This document shows positions 16,029 through 24,258 of a DNA stretch of 64,000 nt, piece by piece; the first letter of the stretch is position 1; the number at the start of each line of letters is the position of its first letter. The stretch covers positions 98,847 to 162,846 of the forward strand of contig CABJBM010000015.1 in assembly GCA_902363835.1 (NCBI GenBank), in the 5' to 3' direction. The translations under genes were made by a program, and so were the position numbers. Below the pieces are notes generated by a model. The model was given only the letters and a program-made list of their open reading frames with translations, ran no database searches and was not told where the DNA came from. Source of the DNA: Lachnospiraceae bacterium (lineage in GTDB: Bacteria > Bacillota > Clostridia > Lachnospirales > Lachnospiraceae).

Positions 16029-17192
16029 ATGAGCAGATATGAGAGACTGAAAAGTGCGGATCTGATGCGTGTGCAAAACGCCAGGAAAATATTGAAAACG
16101 ATCCATGTGGAAAAGGGAATATACCGTAAGATGCTGGCAGCCAGGACGAATCTGGCAGCACAGACTGTAACGAATATTATCACTATTTTAATTGACAAGG
16201 GAATTGTTCTGGAGCAGCCGTTAAATACAAGCGGAAAAGGACGCAATCCCTTTTCCCTTGAGATTAATTATTCTGGTTTTTATATTATCAGCATTAAGGC
16301 GGAAGGCTGTTTTATGGAGGTCTATTTAAATGGGCTGGATGGAAAGGTTTATTTTCAGGAAGGGGTCCAGATCAGTCAGGACAAGGATGCCTTGGCTATC
16401 CTAAAGGGGTTGCTTCACAATTTGTATGAGAAATGCGGCAGTCAGTATAAGGCGAGCGCAGTGGTCATCAGTGTGACCGGTATTGTGAATGAAAAAGAAG
16501 CGGTGGTAATCGAGTCAGAAGGCCTTAACTGGCATCAGTTTTCCATAGCCGGTGAGTTGGCCTATTTAAATATACCTGTCTTTGTTTTAAATGATGTGAA
16601 CCTGATCGCCCATTATGAAAATGCCAACCAGACTGATGACATGAATTTTATGCTGGTGCGGGTGGATCAGGGAGTAGGGTCGGCAATGATCATTGACCGT
16701 CATGTGGTATACAGCACCAACCGGGTATCCGGTGAGTTTGGGCACGTGAAGGTGATGCGGCCAAAGGAGACAGTCAGATGCTTCTGCGGGCGAAAGAATT
16801 GTATCACACAGTTTATCTCCAGAAATTCATTATCAAGGCGGCTTGACATGCCTTATGAAGAGATAAAAGCGGCAGTGGCGGCCGGAGAGGCAAGGGCAGT
16901 TGAAACAGTAACGGAGATCGGCAGCCTGGTGGCGCAAAAGTTATCGGATCTGGTTGTACTTCTGGATCTGGATCGGATCGTGCTTTTTGGCGAGGTAATT
17001 GAGGATTTTAAAGAATATATCTATCCGGGACTGAGGAATGATCTTCAGCAGGATTTAACGTACTGGGTCAGATTTAATAACCTGGAAATCAAGACATATG
17101 ATGACTTTCCGCAGATCTGCAGTCAGTATTTGATGAGTTATTATTTTTCAAATGAGAATGATCTGCAGTTTTTATGGGATTCATTTCTCTAG
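16029..17192 (+). CDS. ROK-family transcriptional regulator
   Basis: A 387-residue ROK protein. An N-terminal winged helix (about residues 20-65) precedes a sugar-kinase-like domain with LNDVNLIAHYENA, VDQGVGSAMIIDRHVV and GEFGHVKV. The zinc-binding CFCGRKNCI follows, close to the ROK consensus CxCGxxGC. I chose ATG 16029 because GAAGAGG at 16014-16020 is then 8 bases away; a GTG at 16020 overlaps that site. It lies inside the sugar-phosphate locus, so it probably regulates it in response to a sugar or sugar phosphate. Kinase activity is not expected for HTH-bearing ROK members. Confidence 0.88.
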   Translation: MSRYERLKSADLMRVQNARKILKTIHVEKGIYRKMLAARTNLAAQTVTNIITILIDKGIVLEQPLNTSGKGRNPFSLEINYSGFYIISIKAEGCFMEVYLNGLDGKVYFQEGVQISQDKDALAILKGLLHNLYEKCGSQYKASAVVISVTGIVNEKEAVVIESEGLNWHQFSIAGELAYLNIPVFVLNDVNLIAHYENANQTDDMNFMLVRVDQGVGSAMIIDRHVVYSTNRVSGEFGHVKVMRPKETVRCFCGRKNCITQFISRNSLSRRLDMPYEEIKAAVAAGEARAVETVTEIGSLVAQKLSDLVVLLDLDRIVLFGEVIEDFKEYIYPGLRNDLQQDLTYWVRFNNLEIKTYDDFPQICSQYLMSYYFSNENDLQFLWDSFL

Positions 17193-17205
17193 GAGCTGAA
17201 CATTT

Positions 17206-19572
17206 ATGCAATTGTATATGAATATAACGACAGGTGATTACAGCGGTGAGGATATGAGCCGGAAAAATTTTAAAAGTTACACCCTGTATGATCACTATCG
17301 ATATTTTGAATTTGATATTTTAATTAGACCGCAGGCTGTGTCTTTTTGTGACCAATGGGCGGACCGTCTGTTAAAGGAGGGGATCCTGACAGTTAAAAAA
17401 CACCGGTGTTATTATCAGACGGTTATGGACTTTCTGAGGAAACAGGAGCAAAGCGGATTTTGGGACCAGTCAAATGAAGAAATTTATATCAGCCTGCATC
17501 AGATCCGCACCGGTTTTCTGCCAAAGCAGGAGACAGTATATTTTAAGGATCATATGGACTTTGGACCTGCCTGTCCTTTAACCGGCGGGATCGACCAGAC
17601 CAGGGAGAAGTCCAGGCTCATAGTGGAAAAGAAGCAGGTCCTGGTGATGATCAGCGATTGGAAGCTATTGGATCAGGGGCTTCGGGATATGGATTACTTT
17701 GTAAAGTGCGGTAAAAAGGTATATCTTCTCCTTAAGACAGAATCACTGACTCCGGCCGTATCGGCAGGCAAGCTGATTCGTTTGTTGGAGGAGCTGCCAG
17801 GGATTGGAGCGATGATCCATATCGTCAGAGAGAACGGGCCGGGGCGGTTAACGGACTTCAGGTGCATTGAATATGACCAGCAGCTGCAGAACGCTGTTGA
17901 CAGAGGTGATATCTTCTTGTGCGGATATGGAGAGGAAGCGCTTTTGTCAGTCAGAAATTTAAAGCTGGATTCCATCATCCATGTGATTCCGGAGATGCTT
18001 TACGCGAAAGCAGCCGTGAACCTTTATTCCGACCATACCTATTCCGTTATTTATGCTCCTGGGGGATTTGACCTGTTTCCTTACCTCCATCTTGTGGAAC
18101 TGCCGGAATTAACTTATTTTCATACCAGTTCTTTGTCCCATCAGTATGGGAACGGAATATACAGTGACCCGGTCTGCCGGCTATATGAGAAATTTCCTGA
18201 TTATTTTATTAATGTATTCGGAGAGCTGCCCTGGGAATCTGCAATTACATCAGGAAGCCGGTATTTAAAGGAGTACCGGAAAGATCTGGCGGCCTGGCTC
18301 CTTTACAAAGCAGATCTGATTCAGGAGAAGATCGTAAGAAGGACAGATATACATAATTTTTCTGTTTATCACACTCATACTGATGGAAGCGGACACACAT
18401 TGATAAATGGTCTGCTGATTAAGGGGGCTGAAAGGGCACAGGTGTTTCTTGTGGATTCTTATAACGGTATGTCTTTCAGGCAGTATATGAGAAAGATGGG
18501 GGTTTTTAAAGAGCCCCGGTATATATGTAATTTTATGTTTTTTACAACCCCTTACATATTTGACTGTTATAACCGTCTCAGGAGCCAAAGGCCGGAAGAA
18601 CAGATCCAGCCGGCATGTGCCCATATTGATTATTATTTTATCAGGGAGCCGGCGGGGATCAGGCAGTCATTTCCTCTCTATAACAAGTCCTGCATCGGAA
18701 TGGATGAGAACGGACAATTTTATATATTTCATTATCAGCTGGGCGGCGGCAGGATATGGATTAATGGTTATGGCATAGTCTGGAATCCGGCTGATGTCAA
18801 TGCAGCCCATCCGCAGAGAGTATCTGTATATACCCCATATATGTCAATTGAAGATGAACGGCAGGAATCCTGGTCATACACAAAGGTGGTAGGGCAGGGA
18901 CGGGTTAATGTTGTCATTTTTGGAGAAAAAATCGTGTGCATCAGAAGGGGAGATGTGATGCTTCCTTCCATTGGCGTGGTAATATCCCTGACGGAAGAAG
19001 AAGGAGACAGGATGCTTGACTGTATTGGAGTTGGAAAATCGGAGAATGGCTACTGCAATGATTGCTGCGGGCTTAGTCTGAAGGTGGACTTAGATCCGCC
19101 AAAGACTGTGGGTAAGGATACCTGGAACCATATGAGATGGGTGTTTGGGGGTGGAATCTCCTTGATTGACAAGGGGATTAGTCTGTTTGACCGGCCAGGA
19201 GCCTCAGACGCCGGATTCCGGCAGGAAGGCTGGCTGTCACCCCTGTCTGTTCAGACACAGGAAAGTAAGACCCATGATGAGGTTGAACGACATCCCCGCA
19301 CAGTGCTGGGATTAACGAAAGCAGGTGAGTTGTTTGTATTGGTTTTTTCAGGAAGAAGCAGAATTTCCCGGGGAGTGACCTACCGTGAGGTGTGCGGGCT
19401 ATCCCGCCGGTATATTGGTGAGATTGAAAGCATGATCAATCTGGATGGAGGGGCATCTTCCTTTCTGGGAGTATGCGGGAATGGAGTGTTTGCTGAACTG
19501 AGTTACCCTGCTTGTACAGATTCCACCTGCACCGGTCAGGTGCGGAATGTAAACAGTTTACTCATAATTTAA
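17206..19572 (+). CDS. Large protein with C-terminal phosphodiester glycosidase (NAGPA-like) domain
   Basis: A 788-residue protein. About residues 515-788 resemble the phosphodiester glycosidase family (NAGPA/DUF2233): a beta-rich start (RIWINGYGIVWNPADVNA), TVLGLTKAGELFVLVFSGR, and the hallmark MINLDGGASSFLGV near the end. Family members hydrolyse sugar-1-phosphodiester links, as in human uncovering enzyme. The first ~460 residues I do not recognise; they contain HNFSVYHTHTDGSGHTLING and VFLVDSYNGMSFRQYMRKMG. There is no signal peptide, so it should act in the cytoplasm. AGGAGC lies 9 bases before the ATG and the gene closely follows the ROK gene. Substrate unknown; a glycosyl phosphodiester imported by the adjacent ABC system is a reasonable guess. 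Confidence 0.75.
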   Translation: MQLYMNITTGDYSGEDMSRKNFKSYTLYDHYRYFEFDILIRPQAVSFCDQWADRLLKEGILTVKKHRCYYQTVMDFLRKQEQSGFWDQSNEEIYISLHQIRTGFLPKQETVYFKDHMDFGPACPLTGGIDQTREKSRLIVEKKQVLVMISDWKLLDQGLRDMDYFVKCGKKVYLLLKTESLTPAVSAGKLIRLLEELPGIGAMIHIVRENGPGRLTDFRCIEYDQQLQNAVDRGDIFLCGYGEEALLSVRNLKLDSIIHVIPEMLYAKAAVNLYSDHTYSVIYAPGGFDLFPYLHLVELPELTYFHTSSLSHQYGNGIYSDPVCRLYEKFPDYFINVFGELPWESAITSGSRYLKEYRKDLAAWLLYKADLIQEKIVRRTDIHNFSVYHTHTDGSGHTLINGLLIKGAERAQVFLVDSYNGMSFRQYMRKMGVFKEPRYICNFMFFTTPYIFDCYNRLRSQRPEEQIQPACAHIDYYFIREPAGIRQSFPLYNKSCIGMDENGQFYIFHYQLGGGRIWINGYGIVWNPADVNAAHPQRVSVYTPYMSIEDERQESWSYTKVVGQGRVNVVIFGEKIVCIRRGDVMLPSIGVVISLTEEEGDRMLDCIGVGKSENGYCNDCCGLSLKVDLDPPKTVGKDTWNHMRWVFGGGISLIDKGISLFDRPGASDAGFRQEGWLSPLSVQTQESKTHDEVERHPRTVLGLTKAGELFVLVFSGRSRISRGVTYREVCGLSRRYIGEIESMINLDGGASSFLGVCGNGVFAELSYPACTDSTCTGQVRNVNSLLII

Positions 19573-19590
19573 GACATAGGAGGTTATGGA

Positions 19591-21012
19591 ATGATCAGAT
19601 TCGGTACTGGCGGATGGCGTGCCATCATTGGCGATGAATTTACAAAATCCAATATCAGGATTCTGGCGGCAGCATTGGCGGAGAAGATAAAGGAAGAAAG
19701 CAACGGGGAGCAGGGGGTGGTAGTAGGCTATGACAGAAGGTTTTTATCGGTGGAGGCGGCTGGCTGGGTATGTGAGGTTATGGCCGGCTATGGGATTGTG
19801 GTACGGCTGGTGAAAATGGAAGCTCCTACTCCACTGATCATGTACTGTGTAAAATATTACGGGACCAGGTATGGACTGATTATCACGGCCAGCCATAATC
19901 CGGCTGTCTACAATGGTATCAAGATATTTACTGAAGGCGGCTGTGACGCATCGGAGGAGGTGACTTCTGATCTGGAGAGGCATATAGAGAGAATCCGGGA
20001 TCAGGAGATATTGTCCATGCCTTATGAAAAGGGGGTTGAAGCTAAGCTGATCATGGAAATTAATCCCCAGAATGAATATGTGGATTCCATTATCCGCAGT
20101 ATTGATATGGAGGCGATTCGTGCCCGGCAGCTTAAGATCGTCCTGGATCCCATGTACGGGGTTTCCAAGACCTCACTGCAGATGATTCTTTCAACTGCCA
20201 GATGCAGGCTGGACGTAATACATGAACGGCACGATGCACTTTTTGGCGGCCGGCTCCCGGCTCCCACAGAAGAGACCTTAAAATCTCTGGCAAACTATGT
20301 TGCTGAAAATCAATTTGACCTGGGAATCGCTACGGACGGTGATGCTGACCGTGTAGGAATCATTGATAACAAAGGGAATTTTCTTCACCCCAATAAAATA
20401 TTGGTGCTTCTGTATTATTATCTGTTAAAATACAAAAAATGGACCGGACCGGTTGTAAGAAATATTGCCACCACCCATCTGCTGGACCGAATAGCGGAAA
20501 TGTATGGGGAGGTGTGTTATGAAACACCTGTAGGTTTTAAGCATATATCTTCCAGGATGGAGGAGACAGGAGCGGTCATTGGAGGCGAATCTTCCGGCGG
20601 GCTTACGGTCAGAGGGCATATACGGGGCAAGGATGGGATATATGCTTCTGCGCTTCTGGTGGAAATGATGGCCGTGACCGGAAAGGAGCTGCCGGATATC
20701 TATGAGGAAATAACCCATGAGTTTGGTGAATTTCATATGGAGGAGAGAGATTACCGGTTCAGTGAAAAGAAGAAAGCACAGGTAATGAAGCGGTTGCTGG
20801 AGGATCGGGAACTGCCGGAATTTGAGGATGAGATCCGGCATGTTTCTTATATAGATGGCTGCAAAGTCTATTTTAAGAACGATGGCTGGATTATAGCCCG
20901 TTTTTCGGGAACCGAGCCGCTGCTCCGGGTATTTTGTGAAATGGAGAACATTGCCGAGGCCAGAAAAAACTGTCTGTTAATGGAAGAATTTTTAAGAGTG
21001 GATGAAGCTTGA
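19591..21012 (+). CDS. Phosphohexomutase (phosphoglucomutase/phosphomannomutase family)
   Basis: A 473-residue alpha-D-phosphohexomutase. The catalytic serine is S101 in LIITASHNPAVYNG, the magnesium loop is ATDGDADRVG, the sugar-binding loop is GGESSGG, and the phosphate-binding loop is RFSGTEPLLR. All four family sites look intact. AGGAGGTTATGGA precedes the ATG, 18 bases after the glycosidase gene. It would interconvert sugar 1- and 6-phosphates made or imported by this locus. Specificity (glucose, mannose or N-acetylglucosamine) is not clear from motifs. Confidence 0.9.
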   Translation: MIRFGTGGWRAIIGDEFTKSNIRILAAALAEKIKEESNGEQGVVVGYDRRFLSVEAAGWVCEVMAGYGIVVRLVKMEAPTPLIMYCVKYYGTRYGLIITASHNPAVYNGIKIFTEGGCDASEEVTSDLERHIERIRDQEILSMPYEKGVEAKLIMEINPQNEYVDSIIRSIDMEAIRARQLKIVLDPMYGVSKTSLQMILSTARCRLDVIHERHDALFGGRLPAPTEETLKSLANYVAENQFDLGIATDGDADRVGIIDNKGNFLHPNKILVLLYYYLLKYKKWTGPVVRNIATTHLLDRIAEMYGEVCYETPVGFKHISSRMEETGAVIGGESSGGLTVRGHIRGKDGIYASALLVEMMAVTGKELPDIYEEITHEFGEFHMEERDYRFSEKKKAQVMKRLLEDRELPEFEDEIRHVSYIDGCKVYFKNDGWIIARFSGTEPLLRVFCEMENIAEARKNCLLMEEFLRVDEA

Positions 21013-21376
21013 ACCTGCAGGAGGGATATACGGGAGTAAAAAATCAAAGACACTTTCTTGTAATACTCTTGCATACTCATATAAAAAACATGAAATATAG
21101 TTACAGCAATTATCATTTACTTTCATTAAAAATGCCTTTTGTATTCTCTCAAAAATAACCGGGCAAACCAGATGCCTGCGTACTCATAATACTGCACTAA
21201 GCTTTTTATTACATCCATTGCCTGCTGCAATAAGAATCTCTCAAAGGACAGGCATTTTGTCATATATCATAAATCAAGAGACAGGTTACATTCAATTTAT
21301 AAAATTTAAATAAAGATATCGCATGTAACCGAAATGTAACCGCTCTGGTTTATAATTATACAATAACAAAAGGATA
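21013..21376. promoter_or_regulatory. Intergenic region with a promoter for the repeat-protein gene
   Basis: No gene is seen. Near the end a direct repeat ATGTAACCG occurs twice (21323-21343 area), followed by a TATAAT-like -10 at 21351-21356, about 26 bases before the next start. The upstream 250 bases show nothing I can assign. Confidence 0.4.
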
Positions 21377-22273
21377 ATGGTGACAATTATGATAAATGGA
21401 AATATTAGTGTAGTTCGGGGAACTGACCGATATATTACGATAGCAGTGGATGAATGCGATGGTTGCAATATTAAGGGAGTCATGTTTCACTGGGATGATC
21501 CACAGGGAATTCAATACAGCGGTATGATGGAAATGATTTTAAATATGGACTATGTATTTGATTCCATGAGCTGTCCAAAACAAACATTTCAAATGCGGCG
21601 TTTTCCAGGAACCAATCCCCCTGATTTTGTAACCAAGACCAGCGGGGAGAAAGTACGGGAGGGAAAACTGAGTACCTTTCGTATATACATGCAGTATCGT
21701 TACCATGCCAGCTGGCAGGGGGTGATCCACTGGGAGGAAGGGGATTTGCAGGCGCCGTTTGAAAGCATGCTTCAGCTGATTCTTACCATGGACCAGATGC
21801 TGAAAAGACATCCCCAGGTGGGACAGGAAGGGGAAGTATTTAATTCCTTCCATGTGGCTATTGATGGTTATGATTCCGGACGGATTACAGGAAATTACCA
21901 GAATGTTTCTGCAGGCCTGACAGAACAGCACGATATTCCGGCTGATCTGGCAGAAACGCTGGGAAAATTTATGGAGATCAGAATCTTAAAGGAAGGTATT
22001 TCAAAATATGAATTGGATTACGGCCGGCTGCTTTTCCATGAGATTTATTCCATGTGCAGAAGAGTTGGACAAAAAGCGACCTTTTCCATTAAGATCATGT
22101 TTCGTGAGCATTCTACGTGGCAGGGCATTATTTACTGGAGAGAAGGAAAGGTGGAACAGCCCTTTAGGAGCTTCAAGGAAATGCTTTATCTGATAGTATC
22201 CGTGGTAGGAGAAATACCGGCAATTGATGAAAGCTATGAGGAAGAGATGCCGCCAATTGCCCTTGGGTCATAA
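21377..22273 (+). CDS. Hypothetical protein with three related WQG-type repeats
   Basis: A 298-residue soluble protein with internal repeats. Units at about residues 32-62, 100-142 and 235-278 follow the pattern F.I.(M/F).(Y/F)R..(S/T)WQG.I.W.EG....PF.S..E.L.LI. The middle and last copies are closest (ASWQGVIHWEEG and STWQGIIYWREG); the first is more diverged. Short proteins with a similar motif occur in Clostridia, but I know no function. The start is not certain: AAAGGA is close to ATG 21377, and GTG 21380 or ATG 21389 are alternatives. It is a single gene closed by the terminator at 22290. Confidence 0.75.
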   Translation: MVTIMINGNISVVRGTDRYITIAVDECDGCNIKGVMFHWDDPQGIQYSGMMEMILNMDYVFDSMSCPKQTFQMRRFPGTNPPDFVTKTSGEKVREGKLSTFRIYMQYRYHASWQGVIHWEEGDLQAPFESMLQLILTMDQMLKRHPQVGQEGEVFNSFHVAIDGYDSGRITGNYQNVSAGLTEQHDIPADLAETLGKFMEIRILKEGISKYELDYGRLLFHEIYSMCRRVGQKATFSIKIMFREHSTWQGIIYWREGKVEQPFRSFKEMLYLIVSVVGEIPAIDESYEEEMPPIALGS

Positions 22274-22289
22274 GAACTGTGTCATAAAG

Positions 22290-22330
22290 TGCACTTTACA
22301 GGACATAAAATCTGTAAGGTGCATTTTTTT
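22290..22330 (+). terminator. Intrinsic terminator after the repeat-protein gene
   Basis: TGCAC-TTACAG pairs with CTGTAA-GTGCA around a 10-nt loop, with one unpaired base on each side, and is followed by seven T residues (22324-22330). Confidence 0.8.
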
Positions 22331-22470
22331 GATTGTAATTATATTGTAGATTTTCTCGGTGCTTTCTTATATAATAAAAAGGAGAGCAGTTGCCCTTACA
22401 AAAGAAAAGCGGTAAAAGTAAGGAAAGGCATCAGTTATTACAGAAAACAAAAATTAAGGATGGAAAAAGC

Positions 22471-23850
22471 ATGTATCAAATTGATTTTCATAAACCAGAG
22501 GCAATTCATTTTATTGGAATAGGCGGAATCAGCATGAGCGGCCTGGCTGAAATTCTCATTGATGAGGGATTTACCGTTACTGGATCGGATTCCCAGAAGT
22601 CAGAGCTGACACGCCATTTAGAGACAAAGGGCGCAGACATTGCATATGGACAGCGGGCAGAGAATATTAAAGAGGGAATTGATGTGGTCGTTTATACGGC
22701 TGCGGTTCATCCGGATAATCCGGAATTTGCAGAAGCCAAAGAAAAAGGACTTCCCATACTCAGCCGTGCAGAACTCCTTGGACAGATGATGAAAAATTAT
22801 GAAAACTCCATAGCCGTATCCGGGACCCACGGTAAGACCACCACTACTTCCATGATAACGGAGGTCCTTTTAGCGGCCGAAGTAGATCCTACCATATCCG
22901 TAGGCGGAATTTTAAATTCCATTGGAGGCAATATCCGGGTGGGAGGTCCCAGGCTGTTTGTAACAGAAGCCTGTGAATATACCAATAGCTTTCTGTCCTT
23001 TTTTCCCACAATGGAGGTGATCCTGAACATAGAAGCGGATCATCTTGATTTCTTTAAAGATATTAAAGATATTCGCCATTCCTTCCGCCTTTTCGCCGAA
23101 AAGCTTCCACAAAACGGATCCCTGGTGATCAACAATGATATTGAGAGCAGAGAGGAAATTACAGATGGACTGCCATGTAATGTGATCACCTTTGGCAAGA
23201 GACCTGGAAGCAGGTATCAGGCAGAGGCTATCCGCTTTGATGAACTTGCAAGGGCTACTTATGATTTAAAGGTGGACGGAAATGTTGTGGATACCATAAC
23301 ACTGGGAGTTCCCGGCGAGCATAATGTGTATAACTCCCTGGCTGTGGCTGCTGTTTGTGCAGAACTGGGAATTGACTTAGAGCTGATTAAAAAAGGACTG
23401 AAGCGTTTTACAGGAACCAACCGGCGCTTTGAAAAAAAGGGAGAGCTGTCCGGCATTACCATTATTGATGATTATGCCCACCATCCCCAGGAAATCAGAG
23501 CCACCCTGGAAACGGCAAAGCACTATCCACATAAAAGGCTGTGGGTGGCATTCCAGCCTCATACCTATACCAGGACAAAGGCGTTTCTGGATGAGTTTGC
23601 GGAGGCTCTGTCTCTGGCTGATGAGGTGATCCTTGCAGACATTTATGCTGCCCGTGAAGCTGATAATTTAGGAATCAGTTCCAAAGATATTGCGGAGAGA
23701 ATTGAAAAAAGAGGTGTAAAAGCCCATTACCTTTCATCCTTTGATGAGATCGAAACATTTATTTTAGAAAATTGTATACACGGTGATTTGTTGATAACTA
23801 TGGGGGCCGGAGACATTGTAAAAGTGGGGGAAAAGCTTTTAGGCTTATAG
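22471..23850 (+). CDS. murC: UDP-N-acetylmuramate--L-alanine ligase
   Basis: A 459-residue Mur ligase, the normal MurC length. It has the N-terminal Rossmann motif HFIGIGGISMSGLAEIL, the ATP loop GTHGKTTTTSM, FVTEACEYTNSFLSFFP with the conserved Glu, IEADHLDFF, and IIDDYAHHPQEIRATL near the C-terminal domain. It adds L-alanine to UDP-MurNAc in the cytoplasm, the first step of the peptidoglycan stem peptide. The frame is open to a TTG at 22390, but ATG 22471 after AAGGATGG starts the conserved domain. A monocistronic unit is likely, since a terminator follows at once. Confidence 0.96.
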   Translation: MYQIDFHKPEAIHFIGIGGISMSGLAEILIDEGFTVTGSDSQKSELTRHLETKGADIAYGQRAENIKEGIDVVVYTAAVHPDNPEFAEAKEKGLPILSRAELLGQMMKNYENSIAVSGTHGKTTTTSMITEVLLAAEVDPTISVGGILNSIGGNIRVGGPRLFVTEACEYTNSFLSFFPTMEVILNIEADHLDFFKDIKDIRHSFRLFAEKLPQNGSLVINNDIESREEITDGLPCNVITFGKRPGSRYQAEAIRFDELARATYDLKVDGNVVDTITLGVPGEHNVYNSLAVAAVCAELGIDLELIKKGLKRFTGTNRRFEKKGELSGITIIDDYAHHPQEIRATLETAKHYPHKRLWVAFQPHTYTRTKAFLDEFAEALSLADEVILADIYAAREADNLGISSKDIAERIEKRGVKAHYLSSFDEIETFILENCIHGDLLITMGAGDIVKVGEKLLGL

Positions 23851-23868
23851 TTATCCACATTATCCACA
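23851..23868 (+). promoter_or_regulatory. Two abutting perfect DnaA boxes
   Basis: TTATCCACA occurs at 23851-23859 and again, without a gap, at 23860-23868, directly after the murC stop codon. The second copy is part of the 5' arm of the murC terminator. Confidence 0.75.
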
Positions 23869-23912
23869 TAGTTTTCAACATTTTATGTTAAGAGACTATG
23901 TGGATTTTTTAA
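23862..23912 (+). terminator. Intrinsic terminator of murC
   Basis: ATCCACATAGT pairs perfectly with ACTATGTGGAT (11 bp) around a loop of about 22 nt, followed by TTTTTT. The 5' arm includes a DnaA-box sequence. Confidence 0.85.
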
Positions 23913-24006
23913 TTTACATAATTTATAGTCTTACAATTTACAAAATCTCGATTTTATCAGCAAATCGACACGATTCGGAGAAGAAATCCTATTTATGTAT
24001 ACTTAG

Positions 24007-24049
24007 TTTCCACATTATCCACAATATCCACAATTCATTTAGTGGATAA
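24007..24049 (+). promoter_or_regulatory. DnaA-box cluster upstream of the dnaD-like/dnaC genes
   Basis: A perfect TTATCCACA lies at 24015-24023, with one-mismatch copies ATATCCACA at 24024-24032 and, on the minus strand, TTATCCACT at 24041-24049; TTTCCACA at 24007-24014 is a weaker copy. Together with the pair at 23851 this gives five or six boxes within 200 bases. Position suggests DnaA control of the replication genes downstream rather than an origin. Confidence 0.7.
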
Positions 24050-24104
24050 CTACGGCTATTTTCTTTTAGTTGGACTTGTGGTATCATATTCACGAAGGCA
24101 ATGA

Positions 24105-24231
24105 GCAGTGCGAAACAGAGCGGGAGAAAACTTTCGTCGTGCTCGCACGTAAGAAAGTTTTCTCCCGCTCTGTTTCATAGGGCGAGCGCCCGTGAGCCCG
24201 GGAAGCCCCAGGATTCCCGGGCTTACACTGC
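24105..24231 (+). ncRNA. Multi-hairpin structured element (RNA leader or palindromic repeat)
   Basis: This 127-base segment can be almost fully paired. An outer stem GCAGT/ACTGC (24105-24109 with 24227-24231) encloses three hairpins. The first is a perfect 24-bp stem (24112-24135 with 24153-24176) topped by CGTG-CTCG-CACG. The second is GGGC-GAGC-GCCC (24180-24191). The third is a 13-bp stem (24192-24204 with 24214-24226) built on AGCCCGGGAA/TTCCCGGGCT. It is much more G+C rich than its surroundings and ends 27 bases before the dnaD-like start. It may be a regulatory RNA leader or a mobile palindromic repeat; no known family is recognised. Confidence 0.6.
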
Positions 24232-24258
24232 GGACTGGCGATACAAAAAGGTGAGGTC

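Noticed and set aside
24112-24176. Intrinsic terminator
   Set aside because: The 24-bp stem is very strong but is not followed by a T-run, is part of a larger folded element, and the murC terminator already lies upstream.
23851-24258. Chromosomal replication origin
   Set aside because: DnaA boxes are present, but dnaA/dnaN are not adjacent and no clear AT-rich unwinding element was seen; a regulatory cluster fits better. GC-skew of the genome would decide.
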